A stretch of 64,000 bases of DNA. It comes from JACKBK01 sp963707275. GTDB taxonomy: Bacteria > Chloroflexota > Anaerolineae > JAAEKA01. Positions 16,734-26,769 of this stretch are shown piece by piece. The stretch lies in assembly GCA_963707275.1 (NCBI GenBank), contig CAVPPH010000005.1:62001-126000 (forward strand), written 5' to 3'. Every line of letters begins with the position of its first letter. Position 1 is the stretch's first letter. Below the pieces are notes generated by a model that saw only the letters and a program-made list of their open reading frames with translations, did not search any database and had not been told where the DNA came from. Position numbers and translations under genes: made by a program.

Positions 16734-17654
16734 ATGCGTTCGAAACAGTGGGTTCTGTTTGCCCTGCTCAGTCTGGCCTGGGGCGCTTCATTTCTCTTCA
16801 TCAAACTGGCGCTGGTGGAACTGTCGCCGCTGATGATCGGGTTCGTGCGTCTGGTCATCGCTTCGGCCACCATGTGGATCATCGCCGCGGCGACAGGGAG
16901 GCGGCCCCGCTTTGGACGCAAAACGTGGCTGACGCTGGCCGCGATGGGTCTCTTCAACAACAGCTTAGCCTTCGTGCTGATCCCCTGGGGTGAGCAGTAC
17001 ATTCCCAGCAGCCTGGCGGCCATTCTCAACAGCACCGTTCCGCTCTTCACCATCGTGCTGGCTCATTTTGTCGTCGCTGACGAACGGCTGACCAATCGGC
17101 GAGTGGGTGGTCTGGTGATCGGTTTCTCGGGTGTCGTGGTGCTGATGGCGCCGCAGAGCGCAGGCAGCGGCAGCGATCTGGGCAACCTCGACAGCCTGCT
17201 GGGCAGTCTGGCCATCGTTGTCGCGTCGGTCTGCTACGCTATCGCCACCGTGATCGGGCGGCGCAATCTGCGCGGCGAGCAGCCGGTGTTGACGTCGGCC
17301 ACGCAGGTCAGCTTTGGCGCGCTCTGGCTTCTGCCCCTGGTGCTGCTGTCGGGCGACCTGCCGACGCTGGCCAGTGTCTCGCCCTTCATCTGGGCGTCGA
17401 TGCTGTGGCTGGGCGCGGTTGGTTCCGGGCTGGCCTATCTGCTGTATTTCACGCTGCTGCGCGAGGTAGGTGCGACCCAGGTGGTTGTGGTCACCTATGT
17501 GCTTCCCTTTATCGGTGTTGCGCTGGGGGTGATCCTGCTCAATGAGCCGCTGACCTGGAGCATGATCGCCGGTCTGGGGTTGATCCTGGTCGGCTTGATC
17601 GTGATCAACGGGATGCCCGGCCGGCGGGCTAAATCTCAGACCGGCGCCAGCTAG
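16734..17654 (+). CDS. EamA/DMT-family transporter
   Basis: A 306-residue membrane protein with ten predicted helices in two EamA repeats. The first begins FALLSLAWGASFLFIKLAL and contains NSLAFVLIPWGEQYIPSSLAAIL, a hallmark of the RhaT/YdcZ-like group. The second has a GSGLAYLLYFTLLREVGATQ segment and YVLPFIGVALGVILLNEPLT. Such carriers export metabolites or amino acids; the substrate is not predictable. The start is supported by AAGGAG, and the gene is followed by a bidirectional terminator. Confidence 0.85.
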   Translation: MRSKQWVLFALLSLAWGASFLFIKLALVELSPLMIGFVRLVIASATMWIIAAATGRRPRFGRKTWLTLAAMGLFNNSLAFVLIPWGEQYIPSSLAAILNSTVPLFTIVLAHFVVADERLTNRRVGGLVIGFSGVVVLMAPQSAGSGSDLGNLDSLLGSLAIVVASVCYAIATVIGRRNLRGEQPVLTSATQVSFGALWLLPLVLLSGDLPTLASVSPFIWASMLWLGAVGSGLAYLLYFTLLREVGATQVVVVTYVLPFIGVALGVILLNEPLTWSMIAGLGLILVGLIVINGMPGRRAKSQTGAS

Positions 17655-17658
17655 CGCG

Positions 17659-17691
17659 AAAAACGGCCCCGGAGCAATCCGGGGCCGTTTT
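17659..17691. terminator. Bidirectional terminator
   Basis: Stem AAAACGGCCCCGG / CCGGGGCCGTTTT with loop agcaat separates the convergent transporter and surface-protein genes. Confidence 0.9.
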
Positions 17692-17720
17692 GTGTCGTGA
17701 AGCTGGTCAGACCGAGGCGA

Positions 17721-19220
17721 CTAGCGGTTGATGCTGTAGCCGTTGTAGGCCGACATGTCGGAGCCGCCCACCAGGGTCTCTGAAACTGCCACCAAATCGA
17801 CGTTGGATTTGATGTAGACACTGCCCGTCCAGTTGCCACCCAGCGGGATGGTGTTGCAGTTGACGCGCGTGTTGCGGTTGAGCGACTTCCCGGCCGGGAT
17901 GGACAGATTCAACTCCTGGTAGGCGGTCGAGCCATCCAGGTTGTAGAAGTAGATGTCCACATCGGTTGCATTGTTGCCGGTCGGGTTCTGAATGCGGATC
18001 AGCGAGTACTGGATCCAGTCGTTGTTGGGATCGTTAGGGCACGACACGTTGTCGGTGTTGCGCTGGTAGATGGCGGGCAGGAAGCTTTCCTTGCCGCCGT
18101 CGGCAGCGTTGGCGGCCGTCGTCGAGCCGGCGATATTGTTGCCGGGGCGGATGCTGTAGGAGATCACCGACACCTGGGTGCCGTTGGTCGTGTCCACCAC
18201 CACCGAGCCTGCCCACGCGTTGCCCAACACATTGTACGCTGAGGCAGCAAAGTCGCCGCCGGTGCGGGTGTTGGCAGCGATGGCCGCGCCTGAGTTGATG
18301 TTCTTGGTCAGGGTCAGGTCGAGGTTGCCATTGGTCGCGTTGTAGAAGCGCAGTCGGGAGTTGCAGGTCGAGTTGGATACGCACTGCACGGTAATCACCG
18401 AGAAGCCGCGCCAGCCCTGGCCCTGAGCCGTCGAGTTGCGTCGCTCAGCCGAAGGCACGTAGTTGGTCTGTGCACCGCCGGGGGCGCCGTTGTAGGCCAC
18501 TGACCAGAAGTTCCAGTGGTTGCTGGCAACCGCGGCGATCTTCTTGCCGTTTTGCGCCACGACCTTAACCGCGCCGTTCCAGTAGCCGTTCTGCGAATAG
18601 AAGCTGGTCTGGGTCAGGTTCGGCACACCATTCTGGCCGGGCGTGTTCATGGCAAATGACTTGGAACCAAGCGCCGGGATGGTGGAGCTCACGTTGGCGA
18701 AGTCCACGTTGCCGTCACGGTTGGTGTAGGTCATCTGAATGGTCACGGCGGTGTCTTCGGTGTTCTGAACCGTGACGACTGTGTACTGGTTCGACGCATA
18801 GGCAACGAAGGGGAAGTAGAGCTGCGTCGCGCCGACTGCATAGCCGGTGTAGGCGTCTGTTTCCTTGCCGTCATCGAACGATCCGCCCGTGTACTTCACT
18901 TCGGCCACAGCCGCCAGTTCATTGTCTGACTGCAGGACCATAGAGCCGTTCCAGTTGTCACCCAACTGGGCGTCGGCGGCCTTGAAGTTGTAGGAACCGC
19001 GCGAGTTTACGGTTCTGTTGCGGTTGTACTCAGCGGTGCCGCCGGTGTTGTAGTAGATGGCGGTAACCTGAGCAGCGGCTGAGCCGGTGTTCTGGTTGGT
19101 GTTGGTGACGATAACATCGGTGTTGCCTTCGCCGGGATTGGGATCCGCGAATGCCGGCAGCGCTGCCATAAGCATCACCAGGGCCAGCCCTATCAAAATG
19201 AACAGTCGTGTTTTCTTCAT
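17721..19220 (-). CDS. Secreted protein with about 3.5 internal repeats
   Basis: A 499-residue protein with a clear signal peptide (KKTRLFILIGLALVMLMAALPAFA, cleavage near residue 25). The mature part is rich in N, T, S and G and contains a repeated module of about 120-125 residues. Each copy starts with W-x-G-S/A-V and two strands ending in VAAVA/VSE (near residues 90, 215, 340 and 465), followed in three copies by a variable loop, Y(F)P.. and a V..QN..... strand with an F/YYN or YTN turn. The last copy stops after SAYNGY, echoing DAYTGYAVG of the first. It looks like a beta-sandwich surface protein. No anchor is seen, and I do not recognise the family. Confidence 0.75.
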   Translation of the reverse strand: MKKTRLFILIGLALVMLMAALPAFADPNPGEGNTDVIVTNTNQNTGSAAAQVTAIYYNTGGTAEYNRNRTVNSRGSYNFKAADAQLGDNWNGSMVLQSDNELAAVAEVKYTGGSFDDGKETDAYTGYAVGATQLYFPFVAYASNQYTVVTVQNTEDTAVTIQMTYTNRDGNVDFANVSSTIPALGSKSFAMNTPGQNGVPNLTQTSFYSQNGYWNGAVKVVAQNGKKIAAVASNHWNFWSVAYNGAPGGAQTNYVPSAERRNSTAQGQGWRGFSVITVQCVSNSTCNSRLRFYNATNGNLDLTLTKNINSGAAIAANTRTGGDFAASAYNVLGNAWAGSVVVDTTNGTQVSVISYSIRPGNNIAGSTTAANAADGGKESFLPAIYQRNTDNVSCPNDPNNDWIQYSLIRIQNPTGNNATDVDIYFYNLDGSTAYQELNLSIPAGKSLNRNTRVNCNTIPLGGNWTGSVYIKSNVDLVAVSETLVGGSDMSAYNGYSINR

Positions 19221-19376
19221 AGTCCGTCTCCTGTTGGAATTACTGCGTCGCGCCAGCCAGCGCCGCGCGAGCGCATCGATTGCGCTTTTGTCATTCTAAT
19301 CCTACCACGCTACCCCCGCGAATTCAATAACCCTTATGAGGTATTATGCCCTGAAAAGCCGGGCTTAGCCACCCGC

Positions 19377-19437
19377 CACTCCTGCGAAAGCGGGAGTCCA
19401 CGCTTCACGACGCTGGATTCCTGCTTTCGCGGGAGTG
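19377..19437. repeat. Imperfect inverted repeat (CACTCC..GCGAAAGC type)
   Basis: Arms of about 23 bases, CACTCCTGCGAAAGCGGGAG and its near complement, flank 15 bases, just after the sugar transferase stop. Repeats of this sequence type are common intergenic elements in many bacteria; here it may also end transcription. The rest of 19221-19442 shows nothing more. Confidence 0.6.
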
Positions 19438-19442
19438 ATGGG

Positions 19443-20843
19443 TTAGTAGGCGCCGCGCCCCCTAACGACCACGCCGATGGTACGCCAGAGGATCTGTACA
19501 TCCAGCAAGGGGGAGTAGTTTTGGATGTAGTAGAGGTCATCCTCGGTGTGCTGGTGCATCTTGCGGTCGCTGCGACCGTTGACTTGCCACCAGCCTGTGA
19601 TCCCCGGTGGCACGGCGAAGCGCCGTCGCTGCCAGTTTTCGTAGTGTTCCACCAGCCGCGGCAGCTCGGGCCGTGGGCCGACCAGGCTCATGTCGCCACG
19701 GAGCACGTTGAAGAGCTGGGGCAGTTCGTCCAGGCTGGTGCGGCGAATGAAGCGGCCGACATGCGTGACGCGCGGATCGTCAGGTGACTTGCGGTACGGC
19801 GACGAGGGACTATCTGCCTCGGGATCCGCGTCGGCATCCAGCACCATCGAGCGGAACTTGATCATTTTGAAGGGCCGGCCGTTCTCGCCGATTCGTTCCT
19901 GGATGAACAACGCGGGTCCCGGGCTGTCCAGCTTGATGGCCAGCGCCACAAGCAGCATCACCGGCCAGAGGATCAGCAAGGTCAGCAACGACAGAGTCAG
20001 GTCGAACACACGCTTGACGATCCGGTCGAAGCCGTCGATAGCCGGATCCCGCAGTCCAACCAGCGGCAGGCCGTTGAAATCTTCGATGGTGGCCCGACTC
20101 ATGGCCAGATCGATGAAGTCTGGCACGACCCGTACGCTGACCGGCTGTTCCTGCAGGGCCAGTACCAGGCTTTCGATGGTGCCCTGCGAGCGCAGCGGCA
20201 GCGCAAATACAACCTCGTTGACGGCGTGTTTCTTGACGAGAGCCGGCGTATCGGCAATTGTCCCGATCACCGGCCCGGCCAGGTGTGATCCACTGACGTC
20301 CGGTTGATCGTCGTCCACCATGCCGACCAGAACCAGCCCTGTGCTGCTTCGGGCGAGCACACCTTCCGCCACCCGCTGCGCCAGCCGTCCGGTCCCAACG
20401 ATCAGGACCCGGCGGGTATCAGGCTCCGCGCGACCGGCGTAACGCAGCGCGCCGCGCAGTGCAAAGCGAAACCCAATCACCAACGTCAGGTCGGCCAGCA
20501 CGAAGTAGAAGAACAGGCGGCGGGGCACCTCGCGGTAGGTCAGGTAGAGCACGCCGGCGAAGACCAGGCATGCAACCGCCACGGCGAAGGTGATCGCCTG
20601 CGCCTCGTCCCACGCGCGCACAGAGCGGTGCGCGTTGTATACATTAGTGACAATGAACGTCGTTCCCCAGATCAGGGCCACCAACAGGTAGATCGTCCAC
20701 GGCTGCGCGACCTCACTCCACGCCAACTGCACGCCGTAAGGCAGCCAGTAGCGAGCCTGGATGGCGATGAACAGCGCAAGGAGGGTGATGGCCAGATCGG
20801 AGAAAATCAGGAAGATGGTTGTGTTCGTGTCGAGCTTACGCAT
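19443..20843 (-). CDS. Undecaprenyl-phosphate sugar-1-phosphate transferase (polyisoprenyl-phosphate hexose transferase)
   Basis: A 466-residue exopolysaccharide-initiating enzyme that transfers a sugar phosphate to undecaprenyl phosphate. Four to five N-terminal helices (residues 8-125) precede a CoA-binding-like/Rossmann domain (VLIVGTGRLAQRVAEGVL), a further membrane helix (LLTLLILWPVMLLVALAIKLD) and the catalytic bacterial-sugar-transferase domain with GPALFIQERIGENGRPFKM, KFRSMV, RRTSLDELPQLFNVLRGDMS and GPRPELP...Y. The length is typical. ATG 20843 is preferred over an upstream TTG. A TATAAT on the minus strand lies at 20899-20894. Confidence 0.9.
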   Translation of the reverse strand: MRKLDTNTTIFLIFSDLAITLLALFIAIQARYWLPYGVQLAWSEVAQPWTIYLLVALIWGTTFIVTNVYNAHRSVRAWDEAQAITFAVAVACLVFAGVLYLTYREVPRRLFFYFVLADLTLVIGFRFALRGALRYAGRAEPDTRRVLIVGTGRLAQRVAEGVLARSSTGLVLVGMVDDDQPDVSGSHLAGPVIGTIADTPALVKKHAVNEVVFALPLRSQGTIESLVLALQEQPVSVRVVPDFIDLAMSRATIEDFNGLPLVGLRDPAIDGFDRIVKRVFDLTLSLLTLLILWPVMLLVALAIKLDSPGPALFIQERIGENGRPFKMIKFRSMVLDADADPEADSPSSPYRKSPDDPRVTHVGRFIRRTSLDELPQLFNVLRGDMSLVGPRPELPRLVEHYENWQRRRFAVPPGITGWWQVNGRSDRKMHQHTEDDLYYIQNYSPLLDVQILWRTIGVVVRGRGAY

Positions 20844-21036
20844 ACCCGAAAACCTCAAGGCTTTGGTGTAGCCCTTTCGTCAAACCGCACGCGATTATAC
20901 CACGGACGGCGCTCGCGCCAAAAGCACCGCGCGGCACACCCTGTGTGCTTGCATTCAGAATTCGGAGGTTATCGGCAACACTTGCTGGATGAAACGGCAA
21001 GATTGCGCCGGGGCTTCCGAAGTCCTGTCAGCAGTT

Positions 21037-22857
21037 TCAGGTTGACGCGTGGACGTACGCGTCCAGAGTGGGGAGGTCGACTCCGCTGACGGTGAGTTCG
21101 ATGGTACTGTCCAGCGCCACATCCTCGCGCAGATGCACGCGCGCCTCCCAGGCCAGCTCCGGTACTACAGCCACCGCGCGCGTGCCGAAGCGATCGACGA
21201 CGACGCCTTCGCCGCGCCAGGGTGCGTGCTGCATGAAATAGACCAGCAGCCAGTGCTGGCGCGACAGCCACTCTGCCTGTCGCACGCTGCCGGTGACCGC
21301 GTCGGCCGCACCGATGCGGTCGATCACTTCCTGCGGCGAGAGGACGGGCCGTCCCAGCAGGCAGGCGCGCAACTGCTGATGTGTCACCAGGTCCAGGTAG
21401 CGGCGTAGCGGGCTGGTGGCGCGCACGTACGCGTCAAGGCCCAGACCGGAATGGCGCGCCGGCTCGATGGCCTGGCGGCTGGGTCGCATGGTCTTGCGTT
21501 TTGCGAACATGCCGGCCAAGGTGTCGGTAGTTTCCAACGGCTCAGGCGGCTCCTGAAAGGCGAAAGGAATTGGCAGATCGCGTGCCAACGCAAACTGCGC
21601 TACGGCCGCGCCGACCATCATCATCGCCTCAGCCACAGTGTCGCGGCTGCGCAGGCTGGCCAGCGGCGTGATCTCGACGCGGCCATCAGCGACGCGGATC
21701 TTCGTCTCCGGCAGGTCCAGGTTGACCGAGCCAGCGCGCTGGCGCCGCAGGGAGAAACGATTCGCGGCGCGGTAGAACGACGCCAGCGGTTCCTCGTCCA
21801 GCCGCCCTTCGGCCTCTTCGTAGGAAAGCCGCGTGACGCGCACCCAACTGGGCGCGATCTCCAGATCGCTCAACGAGCCGTCCTCGCCGACGCGTAGCCC
21901 GAACGAGAGCGCGGGTGACACAGTCTGCAACCCCAGGCCCATCTGCTCGGTGGCCGCGCGGTAGCATGGAAAGAGTTGTCTCCGGCAGATACAGGTTCGC
22001 GCCGTGTCCGCGCGCTTCCAAATCGGCGGGGCTGTCAGGCGGGATCAGAGCGGCCACGTCCGCGATATGCACCCAGATACGATCTCCGTCCACGCTCAGC
22101 GCATCGTCGGGGTCCTGGTTGCCGGCGTCGTCGATGGCGAAGGCTGGCAGGTGCGTCAAGTCCAACCGCTGCTCGTCGGGCAGGGGGGCAGCGGGACCGT
22201 CGGGTCGCCGGTCGGCATGTTCAACCGTCGCGGGTGCGGGTTGACCATCTCGTCCCAGTAGCTGATGTCCAGCAGGAAGGCGTGTGCTGCCTCGGGCGTT
22301 TGCGCAAGGTTCAAGTCATCCAGTACGCGGCTACGGGTGCGCTGACCGTAGGCCACCTCCTCTACCTCGCTCAGGTAACGCTCGTCCTCCGGGTTGGTCT
22401 GCTTGTTGCGCGCCCGCTCCATGAACTGTGACCAGGCCAGCGCCTCAGCCGCTCTGGCAGCCCGCGCAGCCTCGTTGCGGGCCACCTGTTGCGCCGAATG
22501 CACTGTCACATCGTCGGGTGCGCCGGAGAAATACAGCCCGTCGGCCACCCATTCCCAGGCTGCCAGGGCCGCGGCAGGCGTGTCTTCGTCATAGGCCAGT
22601 TCCGCCAGTTCATCGACTGTAGTGGAATTGTCGCTGCTTTCCAGCAGCTCCCAGGCCGCCTCCATGTCGCCTGCGGGCGGCTTCAGCGCGGCAAAGCTCG
22701 CCGGGCCGCGGTGCAGCAACGCGACATCCTTGGGGCGCACGCTGACGGTCTGGCCGTCCTGCAACAGCAGTTCCAACTTCTGGCCTGTGCTGGTGACGAT
22801 GGCTGGCTTGCCTTTGAACAATACCAGGCTGTCGCGTCCAATCTGATTCTGGGGCAT
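21037..22857 (-). CDS. RNase II/R-family exoribonuclease (two frameshifts)
   Basis: About 605 residues once joined. The N-terminal 200 residues contain SLVLFKGKPAIVTSTGQKLEL and helical linker segments. The RNB catalytic domain begins with AIDDAGNQDPDDALSVDGDR, carrying the aspartates that bind the two metals, and continues with VHIADVAALI, LPETTLSMLP, FYRAANRFSLRRQRAG and YVRATSPLRRYLDLVTHQQL. A C-terminal S1-like barrel (VVDRFGTRAVAVVPELAWEARV) ends the protein. Frames change near 22180, where a C-run seems one base short, and near 21957 (extra g). ATG 22857 has AAGGAG. It probably degrades RNA 3' to 5'. Confidence 0.85.
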
Positions 22858-22937
22858 CGGGTCCGCTCCTTCTATGCACAGTGTACCACACTCGACAAGT
22901 TGCCGGAGAACTGCGCAGTCGGGGCGAGCCGACAACC

Positions 22938-22966
22938 TTGGCGTGCTGCCTGTTTTGCGCTACAAT
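22938..22966 (+). promoter_or_regulatory. Promoter TTGGCG-N17-TACAAT, near-leaderless
   Basis: The -10 ends ten bases before ATG 22977, leaving a leader of only a few bases for ybaK. It is divergent from the exoribonuclease gene. Confidence 0.65.
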
Positions 22967-22976
22967 CTTGCCACCG

Positions 22977-23469
22977 ATGCAACCTCCGCCCGCAAAAACA
23001 CCCGACGACCTGGCCCACTTCATGCAGCGACACAGCATCGCTGCAGATCTGGTTTTCCCGCGAGACGACGCCGACCGTGCCGCTGGCCGCTCAGGCCATG
23101 GGGTGCCAGCCTGACCAGATCATCAAGTCGGTGCTGTTTCTGATCAAAGGAGACGCGCCGTTTGCGGCTGCGCTGGTGATCGCCAACGGCGTGACGCCCA
23201 TCGACTTTCGCAGGCTGGCGGCGGTCTTTCAGGTCGGACGCAAGCGGATACGCCTGGCGACTGCTGAGGAAGTGCTGGCAATGACCGGTTTCGCGGCCGG
23301 CGGCGTGCCGCCGTTTGGTTTCGACCCGCCTCTCATGACGTTCATCGACCGCGGTGTGCTGGCGTGGCCGGCGGTGTTCGGTGGCGGCGGCGATGACCGC
23401 ACCCTGTTGCGCATCACCCCAGACGAGCTGCTGCGCGCGACCGGCGGCCAACTGATCGAGGCACGCTAG
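22977..23469 (+). CDS. YbaK/ProX-type aminoacyl-tRNA deacylase (one frameshift)
   Basis: About 163 residues after correcting a +1 break near 23078. The fold's marks are seen: TVPLAAQAMGCQPDQIIKSVLFLI with the conserved Lys, DAPFAAALVIANG, RLATAEEVLAMTGFAAGGVPPFGF and a final FGGGGDDRTLLRITPDELL. These hydrolases clear misacylated tRNA (for example Cys- or Ala-tRNA-Pro); which tRNA is not decided by sequence. The gene stands close upstream of a small zinc-ribbon gene. Confidence 0.85.
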
Positions 23470-23501
23470 CTGCCGCGTGTCCTAATCAAGGAGATCGACC
23501 T

Positions 23502-23657
23502 ATGGAATGTTATAACTGCGGACTCAAGCTGCCGGCCGACGCCGACCGCTGCCCTCGCTGCGGCCAGCGTTTTAAGCCGCGCGAGCAAGGCCCGGCTCCT
23601 GCGGCGAAGACCTCACTCTCCGACCGCATCAAGGGCTTGTTCGGCAAACCGCAGTGA
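23502..23657 (+). CDS. 51-residue zinc-ribbon protein
   Basis: MECYNCGLKLPADADRCPRC shows two CxxC pairs 12 residues apart, then a basic, proline/alanine-rich tail ending DRIKGLFGKPQ, which may be an amphipathic helix. AAGGAG at 23488 sets the start. It precedes the HEAT-repeat gene by one base and is probably cotranscribed. Small double-zinc-ribbon proteins often act as adaptors; no specific function can be named. Confidence 0.75.
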   Translation: MECYNCGLKLPADADRCPRCGQRFKPREQGPAPAAKTSLSDRIKGLFGKPQ

Positions 23658-23658
23658 C

Positions 23659-24162
23659 GTGGATCGCGAGCTGACCATCCAACTGGCGCGCATTACCGAC
23701 CCTGATCCATTGATGCGCGCTGACGCTTCCAGGCGGCTGGCTGCCTGGCGTGATCCGCAGGTCGTGACCGCGCTGTTGAACGCGCTGGACGACAATGAGT
23801 GGCGCGTGCGTGCCGCGGCTGGCGCAAGCCTGGGTGCGCTCGGTGACCGGAGCGCTGTGTTTCCGTTGTGCCGGTTGCTGGAGGATCAACGCGGTGATGT
23901 GCGACGCGCGGCGTCTGAGGCGCTGGCATTGCTGGGCGATTCTGACGCGACCGTGCCGCTCATCATGGCGCTGGACGGGGAACGTGACAGCGAGACCTGT
24001 CGTCTTATGGTGCGCGCGCTGGGCGCGTTAGGCGATGACCGGGCGTTGCGGTCGCTGCAACGGTTGAGCGGGTCGAGCCACTGGGCGTTGCGCCGCGAAG
24101 CCGCAGCAGCAGCAAAAGAGATCCTCGTGCGCGGGGCGCAAAACCAAGAAGGGAACACATGA
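23659..24162 (+). CDS. HEAT-repeat (PBS lyase-type) protein
   Basis: A 167-residue all-helical protein with at least four HEAT units: MRADASRRLAAWRDPQVV, WRVRAAAGASLGALGDRSA, DVRRAASEALALLGDSDATV and a unit with RALGALGDDRALRSL. The repeats follow the E-Z/PBS lyase pattern, used as protein-interaction scaffolds. The start is GTG 23659. It overlaps the next gene (ATG 24159) by four bases. The partner is unknown. Confidence 0.8.
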   Translation: MDRELTIQLARITDPDPLMRADASRRLAAWRDPQVVTALLNALDDNEWRVRAAAGASLGALGDRSAVFPLCRLLEDQRGDVRRAASEALALLGDSDATVPLIMALDGERDSETCRLMVRALGALGDDRALRSLQRLSGSSHWALRREAAAAAKEILVRGAQNQEGNT

Positions 24163-24614
24163 GACAGACATTGAGAAAGTCGCACAGACAGAAGACAGGG
24201 ATCGGACTGGCGTTGATCTTTCTGGCGGCCACCGCGACAGCGGCGCTGGCCGGCGTCGGGCTGACATATTTTGACGCGGCGCCGGGTCCCGCCGCAGCCC
24301 AGATCACCGTGAGCTGGGGAACCGAAACCGAGGTTGACACAGTCGCCTTCCAGGTTGTGCGTAGCGTTCGACCGCTGGTGCAAACCGCCACCGTAGTGGT
24401 TACTCTCCCTGCTCTTGGTTCCGGCGTTGGGGGCGCCAGCTACGAACATATTGACATAGGCCTTGTTCCGGGGCAGCGTTACTACTACTGGTTGTACGAA
24501 ATCACCTCCTCCGGGGAGCGAAATCTCCTGACGCAGGCGGCCACCGCTGTAGCGCCCGGCCAATCCACGCTTTCGATCCAGGCCTACTTCCCCCTTGCGT
24601 TTCACTCCAACTGA
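24159..24614 (+). CDS. Secreted FnIII-like protein
   Basis: A 151-residue protein with basic N-terminus and a signal/anchor helix (residues 14-32, ending TAALAGVG). The mature part resembles one fibronectin type III-like module: ITVSWGTETEVDTVAFQVVR, then GLVPGQRYYYWLYEITSSG, and ends YFPLAFHSN, an aromatic-proline ending often seen in secreted proteins of this group. Translationally coupled to the HEAT gene. Function unknown; probably on the cell surface. Confidence 0.6.
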   Translation: MRQTLRKSHRQKTGIGLALIFLAATATAALAGVGLTYFDAAPGPAAAQITVSWGTETEVDTVAFQVVRSVRPLVQTATVVVTLPALGSGVGGASYEHIDIGLVPGQRYYYWLYEITSSGERNLLTQAATAVAPGQSTLSIQAYFPLAFHSN

Positions 24615-25327
24615 GGCGCGATACTTCTGGCGGCGATAGTTGCGGGGGTAAACACAGCATCTTGTAGGAAGGCAGGCTGGTTATCCCGCATGTTGTATCC
24701 AGGGCTAAACGATTCGTTTACAGCGTCGCTAGCAAAACCTTAAACTTTCGCAAGTTTCGCAAGCTGACAACGTGACGATAATTGGGATATTATGCCGAGT
24801 CGCCAAATACGATAGTGTTTTCATGACGCGGCGTGCACTAGATATCGCGTGAAACAAGCGTTCGGTTTGGCTAACGTACCAGCAAATTTGCCCGAACGCA
24901 GCCTGCGCACGACCCCGAGGCGGTTGACCAAAACCGCCGCCTCACGTAAAATCCAGGTCAGATCGATGGACCCAACGGGCAGAGCGCCCTGCCTGGTTTC
25001 CCGGATCGGCCCCGTCCCACTTCAGCGGACCGTCCGAGCTGCCAAGTCGTTTTCGCTCTCCAACAACATAGATACTGGCCTACTTTTCGACCAGATAACC
25101 GAGCCATCGCTGCCGTCATCGCTGTCAAAACCCGGAGCTGGTTGACCTCAAAGCAGCCTCCGTTTTGCACTCCACAGGCGCCACCAGGTCCTCGATCGTT
25201 GTGACATCGTCCTGAACGGGACGGACTACTTTCGGTAAATTTATCTGTCTCCAATTGGGTGAGAGCAAGTTCTCGTCCACGCGTCTCTACGCGACTGTTC
25301 CACACCAAGCAATTAAGGTGTCCGATT
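24615..25327. other. Non-coding region upstream of dnaA
   Basis: About 710 bases without a convincing gene. It is locally AT-richer near 24700-24800. A possible promoter reads CTGACA, 18 bases, TATTAT (ending about 24793). A hairpin GAGGCGG...CCGCCTC lies near 24917-24945. AAGGTG before ATG 25328 serves dnaA. Open frames here (for example 24849-25145) lack coding character. I see one degenerate DnaA-box-like 9-mer (near 25293). It could be part of the origin or a long dnaA leader. Confidence 0.4.
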
Positions 25328-26747
25328 ATGGCTACGCTTTCACAATCCACATCTGATTTCGAGCGCGACCAGTTTTGATCCCAAACGCGCCTGGCAAGCT
25401 GCACTGGGCGAGTTGCAGTTGCAGGTTACGTCTGACATCTTTGAGATGTACCTGCAGCCGACCCGCTTCCTGGCCTACGAGGATGGCACGTTCCTGATTG
25501 TCGTTCCAAACGGGTTCGTCAAAGACTGGCTGGACCTGCGCCTGAACCGCGCCGTCAAGAAGACGCTGCGCCACATTGTCAACCGCGAAATCGAGGTGCG
25601 CTATTCCGTCCAGCCGCCGGCGCGGCGTGACAGCGAAACACCGGCCCCTGCGCCGCTCCTGGATTTCTCCCACAGCAACGGTCAACCTGTTGTTCAGGCC
25701 GTCAGCCCGTTGTCGGACGATTACACCTTTGAGACATTCATCATCGGCTCCAACAACCGCATGACGCACGCGGCCGCGGCAGCCGTGGCCGATCAGCCCG
25801 GTGGCAGGTACAACCCGCTCTTCATTTACAGCGGTGTCGGGCTTGGCAAAACTCACCTGATGCATGCCATCTGCCACAAGGCCAGGCAGCGTGGCCGGCA
25901 GGCGGTCTACGTATCGTGCAAGTCGTTCACCAACGACCTGGTGAGTGCCATTCGTACCAACACACAGGACCAATTCCGCGCCAAATATCGTACCGGCGAC
26001 CTGTTGCTGGTCGATGACATCCAGTTCCTTCATGGCAAGCCCAGCACGCAGGAAGAGCTGTTCCACACCTTCAACACTCTCTACGAGTCGGGCAAGCAGA
26101 TTGTTCTGGCCTGTGACCGTCCACCGAAGGCGATGTCAACTCTGGAGAGTCGCCTGCGCACGCGCTTTGAATGGGGTCTTATCACCGACATCCAGACGCC
26201 AGACCTGGAAACGCGGATGGCGATCTTGCAAAGCAAAGCGGCCAGCCAGCGCGCGGCAATCTCCAACGAGGTGCTGGAGCGCATCGCCTTCCTGGTGCCG
26301 ACCAACATCCGCGAGCTGGAAGGCGCGCTGACCAAGGTGCTGGCCCACGCCAGCCTGACACATATTGAGTTGTCGCCAGACGCGGTGGATGCAATTCTGG
26401 TTGACATGGTGCCGCCCAGGGCGCTGGTCGAGCCTGAGACCCTGATTGCCATGGTTGCCCGCGAGTTCAACATTCCGCTGGATCAGATCACCAGTCCCAG
26501 CCGGCGGCGCGAGATTGTGCAGGCCCGCCAGATCGCCATGTATTTGCTGCGCAACGAATTGGATGTCGCGTTCGCGCAGATAGGCCAGCTCTTCGGCGGC
26601 CGCGACCATGCCACCGCCATGCACAGCGTCAATCGCGCTGAGTCGTTGCTGCAAACAGACGACGACATTCAGCGCAAAGTCGAGCGTCTCAAGACGCAAA
26701 TGGGGGTTCCGCAGCTCGTCTACGAGCGCGTCCTGGTCACACGGTAA
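25328..26747 (+). CDS. dnaA: Chromosomal replication initiator DnaA (one frameshift)
   Basis: About 472 residues. Domain I holds WQAALGELQLQVTSDIFEMY; a proline/alanine linker follows; the AAA+ domain has FIIGSNNRMTHAAA, the Walker A GVGLGKTHLMHAI, DLLLVDDIQFL, and RFEWGLITDIQTPDLETRM; domain IV has SRRREIVQARQIAMYLLR and the DNA-binding signature GGRDHATAMHSVNRA. A +1 slip in a T-run near 25376 (ttt-t-gat) puts a stop after residue 16; the downstream frame is intact. ATG 25328 is preceded by AAGGTG. Three DnaA boxes lie just after the gene. Confidence 0.95.
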
Positions 26748-26769
26748 CCCTGCTTTACAACCCCAAAAC

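Noticed and set aside
24849..25145. A 98-codon frame upstream of dnaA
   Set aside because: No domain, no ribosome site and shifting composition; more likely non-coding origin or leader DNA. I also tried to read rpmH here and found no match.
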